Positions 7,922-16,788 of a stretch of 64,000 nucleotides of DNA are shown here, piece after piece; the stretch's first letter is position 1; every line of letters starts with the position of its first letter. The notes beneath the pieces were generated by a model that was not told the origin of the DNA, ran no database searches, and saw nothing but the letters and a program-made list of their open reading frames with translations. The DNA is from Bacteroides intestinalis (lineage in GTDB: Bacteria; Bacteroidota; Bacteroidia; Bacteroidales; Bacteroidaceae). The stretch is from assembly GCF_902364365.1 (NCBI RefSeq), contig NZ_CABJDN010000001.1:124001-188000 (forward strand), read 5' to 3'. Both the position numbers and the translations under genes were made by a program.

Positions 7922-10783
7922 ATGAATAGACTTGTTACTTCATTTTTACTATTAACCCTCTTTGTTTTTTGTAGCCAGAGATTGTGTGCTGGTTGGCAAC
8001 GTTCTATCACTAACTACTCTCGTAATTCTTATAAAGCTGCTTCACAAAATTGGAGAATAATGCAGAATGATAATGGATGGATGTATTTTGCTAATAATAA
8101 AGGGCTATTGGAATATGATGGGACAAACTGGTCTGTATATCCCATTCATAATGCGAAAATGCGTGCTGTGAAAGCTGGGAAAGATGGACGTATATATGTG
8201 GGTGGACTGCAACAATTTGGTTATTTTGTTCCGAACTTTTTAGGGCGTTTAGATTATATTTGCCTTTCAGATAGCATTGATAAAAGAAGTATCGGAAATA
8301 TTTGGAATATTCATATAATAGAAGATCAAGTTTATTTTCAATCAGATAATGCTGTCTTTTGCTTCGAAAATGAGCGTATTCATCGAATTAATTGTCATAG
8401 TATTGTTCATTCAGCTTTAGTGGGGCAACGGCTTTATGTGGCAGGCACCGGGTTGTTTGTATTGGATAAGAATAAATTTGTATTACTGCCCAATACTAAT
8501 TCTATGATAAGTGATACTGGTATGAGGGTAATTGGACTTTTTTCTTATCGGGATAAATTGCTTGTGGTAACTAATCGGGGAGGATTATTTTTTTATGAGA
8601 ATAGAATGTTGATTCCTTTCCGTTCGGGTGCTGATGACTTTTTGAAGCAAAATCGTCTTTTTTGTGCTACTATTAAAGGTTCTTTGCTGGCTTTAGGAAC
8701 TGTGCAGGATGGTTTGTTACTTTTAGATATGGATACCGGAGAAACAGAACATATATCTGTTCATAATGGCTTACAGAATAAAACAATACTTTCTTTGTTC
8801 TTTGATAGAGAAGATAACCTTTGGTTAGGGTTGGACAATGGTATTGATTGCATTCATCTTCATTCTCCGATTTTTCAGAATAGGGCTACGATAGGGAGTG
8901 GTTATGCTTCATGCCTATATCGTAATAAATTATACTTGGGAACTAATCAAGGAGTATTTGTAACAGACTATCCTTTGGTCTTAAATAAAGTACAGAGTTT
9001 GGAACCTGTTTGGGGGACAGCAGGGCAGATCTATTCTTTGGCAGTTTACGATGATAAACTATTTTGTGCTGGGAGTAATGCGTTAGGAGTGTTGGATGGC
9101 AATGAGTTTTATCTCATTCCTGGTATTCGTGGTGTATGGTGGGTAAAATCTATACCGCAGAAAGATAGACTGTTAGTTGCTACCTACATTGGACTTTATT
9201 CATTAAAAAAGGTAGAGGGGCGATGGATACTTCATAGAAGAGTTAAGGGGAGAAGATTCTCTTCCAAAAGTTTATATATAGAACCTTTGGCAAATACTTT
9301 GTGGACAGCAAATAAGGAAGGAGGACTATATCGGCTTTTTCTTTCTGAAGAATGTGATTCCATCCTTCATGAAAAATGTTACAATTTTGAGGAGTTGCCT
9401 ATGGGAGATAATGTATGTATTACTAGGGTTGATGATGAGATTGTAATAGCTTCGAGACAAGGATTGTTTCGTTATAACCAATTGAAAGATAATTTGGAAA
9501 GATATGATCGATTGGAAAAGCAAATGGATGGCAGAACTGCTTATACATATATAATGCAAGACTCCTTGCGGAATATTTGGTATGTGACTGATGGTGTATT
9601 AAAGTTGTTGCATTATGATCCATTAGCAAACAGTTACTATCGGAGAGAGAATGAAGCTTATTTAAAAAATTGTTTGATAGAAGATTTTGAAACTGTTAAT
9701 GTTTTTACCGAGAATGAAGCAATGATAGGTATGGAGGACGGTTTTTCACTATTACATTTTATGCAGGAGCGAGTGAAAAAATATCCATTGAATCTACAAA
9801 TCAGGCGGGTATATCTGACCGGAGTTAAGGATTCCCTTGTATACGGGTGTAGTTATATTCCAAATGATATGTACTTGAAGATTCCTTATAAAAATAATTC
9901 TATTCGTATTGAGTATAGTATCAACAATTATGATAGGTCATTGGCTTTGTTCTATTCTTGCCGATTGACGGGACCTGTTTCTGAACCTTGGAGTCAGTTG
10001 GGAGAAAATACGATAAAGGAATATACTCTATTACCTGAAGGAAAATACACCTTTTATGTTCGTACGCATGTTGGTCAGGAAGAGCCTACAACGGCATCCT
10101 TTTCTTTTGAAATACTCTCTCCTTGGTATCGTACATGGTGGAGTTATTTACTATATAGTGTGTTGATTGTAATGTTGTTAACTTATATATACTATCGTAT
10201 GTCAATGGAGCGTAAACATTTGGTCATGTTGAAGGAGTTAGAACTTTATCGTCAGAAACAAGTTTTTCAGAGAGAAAATGAATTAAATAGTAAGAAGATT
10301 GATTTGTTGAAAGAAGAAAATTTGCAGGCAGAATTACGCCACAAGTCTGAGGAGTTGATACATACTACACTGAATATTATTCGTAAGAATGAGATATTAC
10401 AGAATATCAAGAGTGAAGTACTGAGTATTTTACATGCTGCCAAGGAAGAAAATTTAGTAATTATTCGTCGGAAAATCTTATGCCTCATTAGCCAAATTGA
10501 TACGAATATGGAGCATGATGATGATTTGTCGGCCTTTCAAAGTACATTTGATTCAGTACACCATAATTTATTCCAAAAACTTGAAGCACGTTTTCCTGAA
10601 TTAACGAAAAGGGAGAAATTATTATGTGCTTATATAAAAATGAATTTGATGTCAAAAGAGATTGCTCCATTAATGAATATTTCACAGCGTGGGGTAGAGG
10701 TCAGCCGCTATCGTTTACGCAAAAAGTTTGGACTTAAAGAGGGGGAGAACCTTGTAGAATTTCTACAGAAATTCTCACAATGA
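7922..10783 (+). CDS. SusR-like membrane transcription regulator
   Basis: The frame is open from 7811, but the ATG at 7922 starts a clear signal peptide (MNRLVTSFLLLTLFVF), so I prefer that start (953 residues; an ATG at 7910 is possible). Order of parts: periplasmic beta-propeller with Reg_prop repeats (about 30-640, including NLWLGLDNGIDCIHL), Y_Y_Y domain (about 665-735), one membrane helix (about 740-759), coiled coil (about 765-850), LuxR-type HTH (about 896-939, KEIAPLMNIS, SRYRLRKKFGL). It lacks kinase and receiver domains. It is divergent from the susC operon at 4507-7641 and is its likely regulator. It is a paralogue of the truncated gene at the left edge. Its last 9 nt overlap the convergent wbqC-like gene. 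Confidence 0.92.
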   Translation: MNRLVTSFLLLTLFVFCSQRLCAGWQRSITNYSRNSYKAASQNWRIMQNDNGWMYFANNKGLLEYDGTNWSVYPIHNAKMRAVKAGKDGRIYVGGLQQFGYFVPNFLGRLDYICLSDSIDKRSIGNIWNIHIIEDQVYFQSDNAVFCFENERIHRINCHSIVHSALVGQRLYVAGTGLFVLDKNKFVLLPNTNSMISDTGMRVIGLFSYRDKLLVVTNRGGLFFYENRMLIPFRSGADDFLKQNRLFCATIKGSLLALGTVQDGLLLLDMDTGETEHISVHNGLQNKTILSLFFDREDNLWLGLDNGIDCIHLHSPIFQNRATIGSGYASCLYRNKLYLGTNQGVFVTDYPLVLNKVQSLEPVWGTAGQIYSLAVYDDKLFCAGSNALGVLDGNEFYLIPGIRGVWWVKSIPQKDRLLVATYIGLYSLKKVEGRWILHRRVKGRRFSSKSLYIEPLANTLWTANKEGGLYRLFLSEECDSILHEKCYNFEELPMGDNVCITRVDDEIVIASRQGLFRYNQLKDNLERYDRLEKQMDGRTAYTYIMQDSLRNIWYVTDGVLKLLHYDPLANSYYRRENEAYLKNCLIEDFETVNVFTENEAMIGMEDGFSLLHFMQERVKKYPLNLQIRRVYLTGVKDSLVYGCSYIPNDMYLKIPYKNNSIRIEYSINNYDRSLALFYSCRLTGPVSEPWSQLGENTIKEYTLLPEGKYTFYVRTHVGQEEPTTASFSFEILSPWYRTWWSYLLYSVLIVMLLTYIYYRMSMERKHLVMLKELELYRQKQVFQRENELNSKKIDLLKEENLQAELRHKSEELIHTTLNIIRKNEILQNIKSEVLSILHAAKEENLVIIRRKILCLISQIDTNMEHDDDLSAFQSTFDSVHHNLFQKLEARFPELTKREKLLCAYIKMNLMSKEIAPLMNISQRGVEVSRYRLRKKFGLKEGENLVEFLQKFSQ

Positions 10784-11407
10784 TTTTTGCAATATCAGTA
10801 AACTCTCCGGTCCCATATTAAACAGTAAATCGACGATGCTGAGATTAGGCAGGAAGCCGAGTCGTTCTTGGAAGACCTGATAATAAGGCTGGACTATGAA
10901 GTCCGGGTCTTCCTCCTTATAATCTTTCTTCGGATGAATTCGTTCGCGAAAATCATCTTCATCGGATGTAAAGTCGATCTTGTACATGTCAGTGCGCTCC
11001 ATGTCTAGCTGTATGTCTATCAGTGAACAGACAAGACGGCATAATTCTTCGTTGAAATCGACTAAAAACTCATATTTCTTCTCATAGAAAGGCTGGAAAT
11101 CATCTTTGTAGTATTCAAAGAAAGGCGTATGATTGTAAGCAGATGACAGGGCATTCCAATGCAGGTGCCGCCAGTTGCCATGATCGGAGATACGAATGTC
11201 TTTTAGTGGGCATTTCAAGGTATCGGGCTTGACGGTAGGGATGGAAAGTGCCAATTCACCGTCCGGTGCTGCAATGGTACAGCGGTTGCGGTAAGTCTGT
11301 TTCACATAATGGTCGTGCTGCTCGATAAAGACCTTGTCATAAGCCAGTAACTTGGCATAATATTCTACGGGTGCCAGATAGGCAGAAGAAAGATATACAG
11401 TTTTCAT
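10775..11407 (-). CDS. WbqC-like family protein
   Basis: The protein has 210 residues. The N-terminus (VYLSSAYLAPVEYYAKLLAYD) and the later HWNALSSAYNHTPFFEYYKDD segment match the WbqC-like family, cytoplasmic proteins of unclear chemistry that are often linked to surface-polysaccharide or amino-sugar gene clusters. There is no signal peptide. It is the last gene of an operon with dapB, lepB and a signal-peptidase-like gene, 44 nt after the latter, an arrangement I recall from other Bacteroidales. Its stop overlaps the end of the convergent regulator gene by 9 nt, leaving no room for a separate terminator. The family assignment is firm; the function is not. Confidence 0.85.
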   Translation of the reverse strand: MKTVYLSSAYLAPVEYYAKLLAYDKVFIEQHDHYVKQTYRNRCTIAAPDGELALSIPTVKPDTLKCPLKDIRISDHGNWRHLHWNALSSAYNHTPFFEYYKDDFQPFYEKKYEFLVDFNEELCRLVCSLIDIQLDMERTDMYKIDFTSDEDDFRERIHPKKDYKEEDPDFIVQPYYQVFQERLGFLPNLSIVDLLFNMGPESLLILQKSL

Positions 11408-11451
11408 TTTGAATTCATTCTTTGGTTAGTTCTCTTACGATTTCTCCTTTT

Positions 11452-12387
11452 CTATTGTACGGGACTGAGGAAACGTTTCCAGCGATAACCCCCGAACAGC
11501 CCGGTGTCGCTCTCCTTGGAAAACCAGATGAGCGAGGCTTTGCCGATAATGTGATCTTTAGGGACAAAACCAAACAGACGGGAATCAGAGAGATTGATGG
11601 AGTTATTAGCACTTACCCAGTAATAATCCTTGGTAAAACAGCAATGCTGTACGGGCTTACCTTCTACATATAATGTATCGTTTTTAATCTCAGCTTGCTT
11701 ATTCTCATGCAGCACCAGGGTGTTGCGTAGCAGAGTCCGGTTCCACGGATATACACGTACAGCTTTTCCCTTACCGGGAACAATCAGCGGACGTAAGGCC
11801 TCTATGGAGTCTTTCTTATCCAATCGTTTTATCCAGCAGTTCCCGTTCATGGCTTGTTCCAGCAGATAATATTCGTAACGGCTGAAACTACGCACGTTCT
11901 TTATGCTGTCCTGTCCCATCAGGCGATTATCGCATATGGACAGGAGAGTGAGTAATGAATCAAGCTGCTTCTCCTTTTTCCGGGGATAGGTGTACAGGAA
12001 CTTCTGGTCGGGAGCATTTTTTTCCGATGGAATGACGGAAAACAGGGAATCTATCAGCAACGTATCTCCCGGCACACCGATACAACGGCTGATGAATACC
12101 TCACGTCGGGAAATGACAGACTCTGAAAGATTAGCCGGATTGTTAAAGACGATAATGTCTTCCTTTTCTACGGGACTGTCTCCCCAGCGATGATAATTCC
12201 ACAACGCCATGAGGGGAAGGCGCAACCCATAGCTCCATTTATTTACCAGAATACGTTCTCCCTGAAACAGGGAGTTCTCCATACCCGATGAGGGAATAAG
12301 GTAGGAAGTCATAACGCAACCCCGGAGTAACACTACAACGAGTATTATTCCGATGATTGCTCCCGTTATCTTCCATGCCTTTTTCAT
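11452..12387 (-). CDS. Signal-peptidase-I-like protein lacking catalytic Ser and Lys
   Basis: The protein has 311 residues with one N-terminal membrane helix and the S26 fold signatures in order: IPSSGMENSLFQGERILVNKWSYG (about 31-54 with spacing as in the family), EDIIVFNNP, and ISRCIGVPGD (about 99-108). In active signal peptidases these boxes read IPSxSM and (V/I)KRxxGxPGD. Here the nucleophile position is Gly35 (codon 12283-12285) and the general-base Lys position is Ser100 (codon 12088-12090). Both changes are plain in the DNA, and the frame is intact. It directly follows lepB by 9 nt. I infer a non-proteolytic role, perhaps binding precursors or modulating LepB, but nothing shows this directly. 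Confidence 0.85.
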   Translation of the reverse strand: MKKAWKITGAIIGIILVVVLLRGCVMTSYLIPSSGMENSLFQGERILVNKWSYGLRLPLMALWNYHRWGDSPVEKEDIIVFNNPANLSESVISRREVFISRCIGVPGDTLLIDSLFSVIPSEKNAPDQKFLYTYPRKKEKQLDSLLTLLSICDNRLMGQDSIKNVRSFSRYEYYLLEQAMNGNCWIKRLDKKDSIEALRPLIVPGKGKAVRVYPWNRTLLRNTLVLHENKQAEIKNDTLYVEGKPVQHCCFTKDYYWVSANNSINLSDSRLFGFVPKDHIIGKASLIWFSKESDTGLFGGYRWKRFLSPVQ

Positions 12388-12396
12388 TTCAGGCGC

Positions 12397-13869
12397 TTAC
12401 TTTACCCACTTAAATATCCGGTTCCAACGGATTTTACCGTCAAACCAGCCGCGATCCTTATCGAGTGACAGCCAAACTACAATCGGCTTACCTACGACAT
12501 GATCTTCCGGAACGAATCCCCAGGAACGGGCATCGGCAGAGTTGTGGCGATTGTCACCCATCATCCAGTAATAGTCCATCTTGAAGGTATATTCGTCTGT
12601 CTTTTTGCCGTTGATGTAGATGCCATCCTCTTTTACTTCCAGCGTATTGCCTTCGTATGCTCTGATAGGACGTTCGTAGATAGGCAGATTATCCTCGGTC
12701 AGTTTGATGGTAGCACCTTTCTTCGGTATCCAGATTGGGCCGTAGTTATTGCGATCCCACTTTGTATAGAGGTTCAACGGATACATCTGACCGGTGAACA
12801 TTTCCGGTTCCATGACGATGCGGCTGACCAGTTTCTTATTAGCCGATAGCGTTTCAAGCATTTTCTTTGTCAGCGGCAGATCGTAGGTAGGAGCCAGGCG
12901 TCCTTGTGCATCACGGTGGGTTAATCCCATCTCCATTAACAGGCTTTCGTTAGTGACCATTGCCTGATCATCCTTACTGATGCCCAGTTCGCGGAACATA
13001 TCCTCTGTGATGTACGGACCTGTGGTCTGTACCAGATAGTTGAGCTGCATGTCTTCCGGATTTTCAAGAGGCTTCCCGTCGATATAGACTTGGGCATCCC
13101 TGATTTCAAGTGTATCTCCCGGTAATCCGACACAACGCTTTACATAGTTCTCGCGGCGGTCTACAGGACGGATAACAACGTCACCATACATTTTAGGATT
13201 GGAAAGTATCAGGTTTCTTCCGGCATTGTAGTACAAATCGTAAACGGCACCTTGTTGCTTACGCGTCAGACTGTCCATATTTACGGGATTCGGATACATC
13301 CGCTGCCCTTCGTTGTAGGCAAGAGAATAAAAGTCCGTTTGTTGATAGTTGGTGGCTACGGTATCTCCTGCAGGGAAGTTGAATACTACGATATCATTCC
13401 GCTTCACTTTGCCCAGACCCGGAACACGTTTGTAGTCCCATTGAGGCCACTCAATGTACGATTTGGTATTTACCAGTGGCAGGGTGTGCTGAGCCAGCGG
13501 CATGGACAACGGTGTATTGGGTACGCGCGGACCGTAGCTTAATTTGCTGACGTAGAGGTAATCGCCTACCAACAATGATTTCTCCAGTGAAGAAGAAGGT
13601 ATCTGATAATTCTGGAATACGTAGATATTGACAAAGTAAACAGCTACCAGTGCAAACACGATAGCGTCTACCCAACTCATGATGCTGCGTACAGCCGGAT
13701 TCTTAGACTTTTTCCAGAAGCCCCAGGGGATTTTTTTGCTGATGTAAATGTCGAAGATGAAAGGTAGGACAATCAGTCCCAACCAGCTTTTTACCCATAC
13801 CAGGAAGGCGAGGTAAAGCACGGTGATGATTGCAAATTTAATCCATTGGGCGCGAGTTGCTTTTCTCAT
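12397..13869 (-). CDS. lepB: Signal peptidase I (LepB)
   Basis: The protein has 490 residues, longer than the Escherichia coli enzyme. There are two or more N-terminal membrane segments (about 11-45 and 66-85). Box B is QIPSSSLEKSLLVGDYLYVSKLSYG (split here as residues 89-113) with the nucleophile Ser94; box D is YVKRCVGLPGD with the general base Lys244; the C-terminal box reads MMGDNRHNSADARSWG. It removes signal peptides from exported proteins on the outer face of the inner membrane. A long insert between boxes B and D (about 120-235) is typical of Bacteroidetes enzymes. It lies 28 nt after dapB in the same operon, and a degenerate paralogue follows it. Confidence 0.95.
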   Translation of the reverse strand: MRKATRAQWIKFAIITVLYLAFLVWVKSWLGLIVLPFIFDIYISKKIPWGFWKKSKNPAVRSIMSWVDAIVFALVAVYFVNIYVFQNYQIPSSSLEKSLLVGDYLYVSKLSYGPRVPNTPLSMPLAQHTLPLVNTKSYIEWPQWDYKRVPGLGKVKRNDIVVFNFPAGDTVATNYQQTDFYSLAYNEGQRMYPNPVNMDSLTRKQQGAVYDLYYNAGRNLILSNPKMYGDVVIRPVDRRENYVKRCVGLPGDTLEIRDAQVYIDGKPLENPEDMQLNYLVQTTGPYITEDMFRELGISKDDQAMVTNESLLMEMGLTHRDAQGRLAPTYDLPLTKKMLETLSANKKLVSRIVMEPEMFTGQMYPLNLYTKWDRNNYGPIWIPKKGATIKLTEDNLPIYERPIRAYEGNTLEVKEDGIYINGKKTDEYTFKMDYYWMMGDNRHNSADARSWGFVPEDHVVGKPIVVWLSLDKDRGWFDGKIRWNRIFKWVK

Positions 13870-13897
13870 TTTAGCTTGTTGTTTATGGTCTGTTTTA

Positions 13898-14659
13898 TTA
13901 TTTCAGGAAAGGGAACAAGTCTCTCATTCCCAGATAACCTTCCTTATTAGCAGTAAATTCGGCAGCGAGTACGGCACCCAGCGCAAAACCTTTGCGGTTC
14001 TTGGCATCGTGCGTAAGGATAATGCTGTCAGCTTCCGATTCGTAGCGGATTACGTGGATACCCGGCACTTCCCCTTCGCGGATGGAGCTGACGGGTAGTT
14101 CATTGACCGCACATTCGGTAGAACCTGAAACGGTTCCATCCGGTGCCTGCATGGTTCCTTTCACCCAGCGTTCTTTACGGTCGAGGTTTTCCAGAATTTC
14201 TTCGGCAAGCGTGATAGCCGTACCGCTTGGAGCATCCAGTTTGTGGATATGGTGTGTCTCGCTCATCGTCACATCGTAAGCCGGAAACTGGTTCATTATT
14301 TTTGCCAGATATTTATTCACGGCAGAAAAGATGGTGACGCCCAAGCTGAAGTTAGACGCCCAAAACAGCGTTTTACCTCCTTTGGTGCAAAGCTCTTTGA
14401 TTTCATCGCCATGTTCATCCATCCAACCCGTACTGCCGGAAACTAACTTCACACCGGCTTCGAAAGCCTTTATATAATTATTGTAGGCTACCATGGGATT
14501 GGTGAATTCTATGGCAACATCGGCGCTCTTGAAAGCATCCGATTTAAAATCCTCCTGGTTATCTACATCGATGATGCTGACAATCTCGTGTCCGCGACTG
14601 AGGGCAATCTTCTCGATCTCCTTACCCATTCTTCCGTAACCGATTAATGCTATTTTCAT
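13898..14659 (-). CDS. dapB: 4-hydroxy-tetrahydrodipicolinate reductase
   Basis: The protein has 253 residues. It has an N-terminal Rossmann motif (ALIGYGRMGKEI, residues 4-15) and the family active-site block SETHHIHKLDAPSGTA, with His136/His137 and Lys140 matching the catalytic His pair and Lys of E. coli DapB. It uses NAD(P)H to reduce 4-hydroxy-tetrahydrodipicolinate in lysine and diaminopimelate synthesis, so it feeds both protein and peptidoglycan synthesis. It is the first gene of the operon that continues with lepB. A -7 box (14704-14711) lies 44 nt upstream. It is slightly shorter than the proteobacterial enzyme, as usual for this phylum. Confidence 0.97.
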   Translation of the reverse strand: MKIALIGYGRMGKEIEKIALSRGHEIVSIIDVDNQEDFKSDAFKSADVAIEFTNPMVAYNNYIKAFEAGVKLVSGSTGWMDEHGDEIKELCTKGGKTLFWASNFSLGVTIFSAVNKYLAKIMNQFPAYDVTMSETHHIHKLDAPSGTAITLAEEILENLDRKERWVKGTMQAPDGTVSGSTECAVNELPVSSIREGEVPGIHVIRYESEADSIILTHDAKNRKGFALGAVLAAEFTANKEGYLGMRDLFPFLK

Positions 14660-14703
14660 TCTTTTTTCTGTTTTAATTCACTTTATCAACATTTTATAGG
14701 TCG

Positions 14704-14711
14704 CAAAGGTA
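14704..14711 (-). promoter_or_regulatory. -7 promoter box of the dapB operon
   Basis: It reads TACCTTTG on the minus strand, an exact TAnnTTTG match 44 nt before dapB. It is only 10 bp from the divergent box at 14722, so the two promoters face away from each other over shared DNA. Confidence 0.55.
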
Positions 14712-14721
14712 ATGTTTTTCT

Positions 14722-14729
14722 TACATTTG
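14722..14729 (+). promoter_or_regulatory. -7 promoter box of the DUF2851 gene
   Basis: It reads TACATTTG, an exact TAnnTTTG match 26 nt before the ATG at 14756. Confidence 0.55.
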
Positions 14730-14755
14730 CGGGCAATATTAACTTCTTGTTAACA

Positions 14756-16030
14756 ATGGAACTACTATTGCATTACGTTTGGAAGCATAAAATCTTTCCT
14801 TTGAAGATGCTTCGGACGACTACCGGCAAGCCGGTTGAGGTGATAGATGCCGGACTACCGAACACAAATGCAGGCCCCGACTTCTTTAATGCCAAACTGA
14901 AAATAGACGGTACCCTCTGGGTGGGAAACGTTGAAGTACATACTGTTGCCTCCGACTGGATGCGGCATGGGCACGATAAAGATATTGCTTATGATAACGT
15001 GATCCTGCATGTAGCGGAGACCGTAGATTGTGAAGTGTTTTGTGCGAACGGTGCACCGATACCCCAGTTGCAGCTTTCTTGCCCCGAGTCCATCCGCCGA
15101 CACTATGCCGAGCTGAGCCATGCGGAGATTTATCCTCCTTGCTATTCCATATTATCTTCTTTACCGAAACTCATTGTTCATTCCTGGCTTTCTGCCTTGC
15201 AGGTGGAACGCTTTGAACAGAAGGCCCGTGCTATTGCCGCCCGATTGAAACATTGCAATAATCATTGGGAAGATGTATTCTTCATAACCTTGTCCCGTAA
15301 CTTTGGTTTCGGGTTAAATGGGGATGCTTTTGAGGCATGGGCCAATCATTTGCCTTTCCGGGCGATAGATAAGCACCGCGACAATCTCTTTCAGGTGGAA
15401 GCTTTCTTCTTCGGACAAGCCGGGTTGCTGGATGAGGAATTGCCGGATGCTGATGAATATTACCGGAAATTGCAGAAAGAGTTCCGCTATTTGCAGCATA
15501 AGTTTGAATTATCAGCTCCAATGCCCGCCACTCAATGGCGTTTTCTTCGTTTGCGTCCCGGCAATTTTCCCCATGTCCGGCTGGCACAGTTGGCAAACCT
15601 GTATTATAAGGAGCGCTCGCTGTTCTCCCGCATCATGGAAGCGGAAACACTGGAAGTTGTTCAGAAACTACTGACTATTAGTACCTCTCCGTATTGGGAA
15701 GAGCATTTCAATTTTAAAAAGACTTCTCCCAGCCAGGAAAAACAAGTTGGAAAGAATGCACAAAACCTGATTGTGATTAACACTATCATTCCTTTCCTCT
15801 ATGCTTACGGTTTGCATAAAGCAGACGAAGCACTCTGCGAACGTGCCACCCGTTTTCTTGAGAGCCTGAAGGCAGAAGATAATCACATCATTCGCCATTG
15901 GAGTGGGGCAGGGCTGCCTGTATCCACTGCTGCCGACTCGCAAGCCTTACTGCAACTTCAGAAAGAGTATTGTGATAAGAAAGATTGCTTGCGCTGTCGT
16001 TTCGGCTTTGAGTATCTGCGGCAAAAATAA
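14756..16030 (+). CDS. DUF2851 family protein
   Basis: The protein has 424 residues from the ATG at 14756; an in-frame TTG at 14747 is less likely because it lies closer to the -7 box and an ATG is available. The N-terminal block (LHYVWKHKIFP, NTNAGPDFFNAKLKIDG, WVGNVEVHTVASDWMRHGH) is diagnostic of DUF2851, a family common in Bacteroidetes. The acidic and histidine-rich pattern of that block suggests a metal-dependent nuclease-like fold, but that is only inference. The C-terminus has a Cys pair in CDKKDCLRCRFG. No signal peptide is present. It is divergent from dapB and monocistronic as far as I can see. Function is unknown. Confidence 0.85.
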   Translation: MELLLHYVWKHKIFPLKMLRTTTGKPVEVIDAGLPNTNAGPDFFNAKLKIDGTLWVGNVEVHTVASDWMRHGHDKDIAYDNVILHVAETVDCEVFCANGAPIPQLQLSCPESIRRHYAELSHAEIYPPCYSILSSLPKLIVHSWLSALQVERFEQKARAIAARLKHCNNHWEDVFFITLSRNFGFGLNGDAFEAWANHLPFRAIDKHRDNLFQVEAFFFGQAGLLDEELPDADEYYRKLQKEFRYLQHKFELSAPMPATQWRFLRLRPGNFPHVRLAQLANLYYKERSLFSRIMEAETLEVVQKLLTISTSPYWEEHFNFKKTSPSQEKQVGKNAQNLIVINTIIPFLYAYGLHKADEALCERATRFLESLKAEDNHIIRHWSGAGLPVSTAADSQALLQLQKEYCDKKDCLRCRFGFEYLRQK

Positions 16031-16126
16031 GACTCAGCAGGTACTGAACTGGATTGATGAGAAATGGCGGAATAGATACTTTAAAATATTCTTTTTCTCT
16101 TTTATATTAAATCTGCGGATTTGCAT

Positions 16127-16134
16127 TATCTTTG
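16127..16134 (+). promoter_or_regulatory. -7 promoter box of the DUF4348 gene
   Basis: It reads TATCTTTG, an exact TAnnTTTG match 35 nt before the ATG at 16170, in the 139-nt gap after the DUF2851 gene. Confidence 0.5.
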
Positions 16135-16169
16135 TCGCTGATTAATAAACCCTTTGACATTGTAACCAG

Positions 16170-16685
16170 ATGAAGGCAATTCACTTTGTATTTTGTCTTT
16201 TCGCGGTACTTATGCTGACGACTACGAATGGTCAGGCTGCCGCAGCTAATGAGGACTTTCAGGCATTCCTCAAGAAATTTACTTCCAGTGCCTCTTTCCA
16301 GTATTCCCGTATCAAGTTTCCGTTGAAAACTCCTATTGCCCTGTTAGAGGAAGATGGTGAGACGGAGAAGACTTTTCCGTTTACACGTGAGAAGTGGGCG
16401 TTGCTGGGCGAAGATGCATTCAAAGAAGAGCGTATCACAGACGAGGAAGGTGGAGTTTATGTCTCCCGTTTCACCGTAAACAACCCCAAACATAAAGAGT
16501 TTGAGGCAGGCTATGATGAGTCGGAAGCTTCCCTTCGCGTAGTGTTTGAGCTGATTGACGGAAAGTGGTATGTCACCGATTGCTATACTGACTGGTATAA
16601 CTTCGATCTTCCTATCAGTGAGCTGCCGGAAACCATCACTACGATAGAAGAAGAGAATAAGGCGTTTGAGGAGATGCATCCCTAA
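16170..16685 (+). CDS. Secreted DUF4348-type protein
   Basis: The protein has 171 residues with an N-terminal signal peptide (cleavage near NGQAAA, no lipobox). The mature part (EDFQAFLKKFTSSASFQYSRI, then FPFTREKWALLGED, then GKWYVTDCYTDWYNFD) looks like DUF4348, a small periplasmic alpha/beta family of Bacteroidales related in shape to NTF2-like proteins. No catalytic residues are evident. It has its own promoter box. A separate promoter follows before the glycosaminoglycan-locus genes, so I do not count it as part of that locus. Function is unknown. Confidence 0.7.
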   Translation: MKAIHFVFCLFAVLMLTTTNGQAAAANEDFQAFLKKFTSSASFQYSRIKFPLKTPIALLEEDGETEKTFPFTREKWALLGEDAFKEERITDEEGGVYVSRFTVNNPKHKEFEAGYDESEASLRVVFELIDGKWYVTDCYTDWYNFDLPISELPETITTIEEENKAFEEMHP

Positions 16686-16743
16686 ATTACTAAAATATAC
16701 TTTTTCTGTACGATTTATGTGTCATTTTCTCTAAAAAGTACCG

Positions 16744-16751
16744 TTTCTTTG
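16744..16751 (+). promoter_or_regulatory. Probable -7 box of the DUF6250-lyase-sulfatase operon
   Basis: It reads TTTCTTTG, one mismatch from TAnnTTTG, 37 nt before the ATG at 16789. An upstream stretch at 16694-16711 (AATATAC, TTC, GTAC) loosely resembles the motif seen before the sulfatase and second susC promoters. Confidence 0.35.
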
Positions 16752-16788
16752 CAATGTGGAAATATTGTAAACGAAACTAATACCGGAA

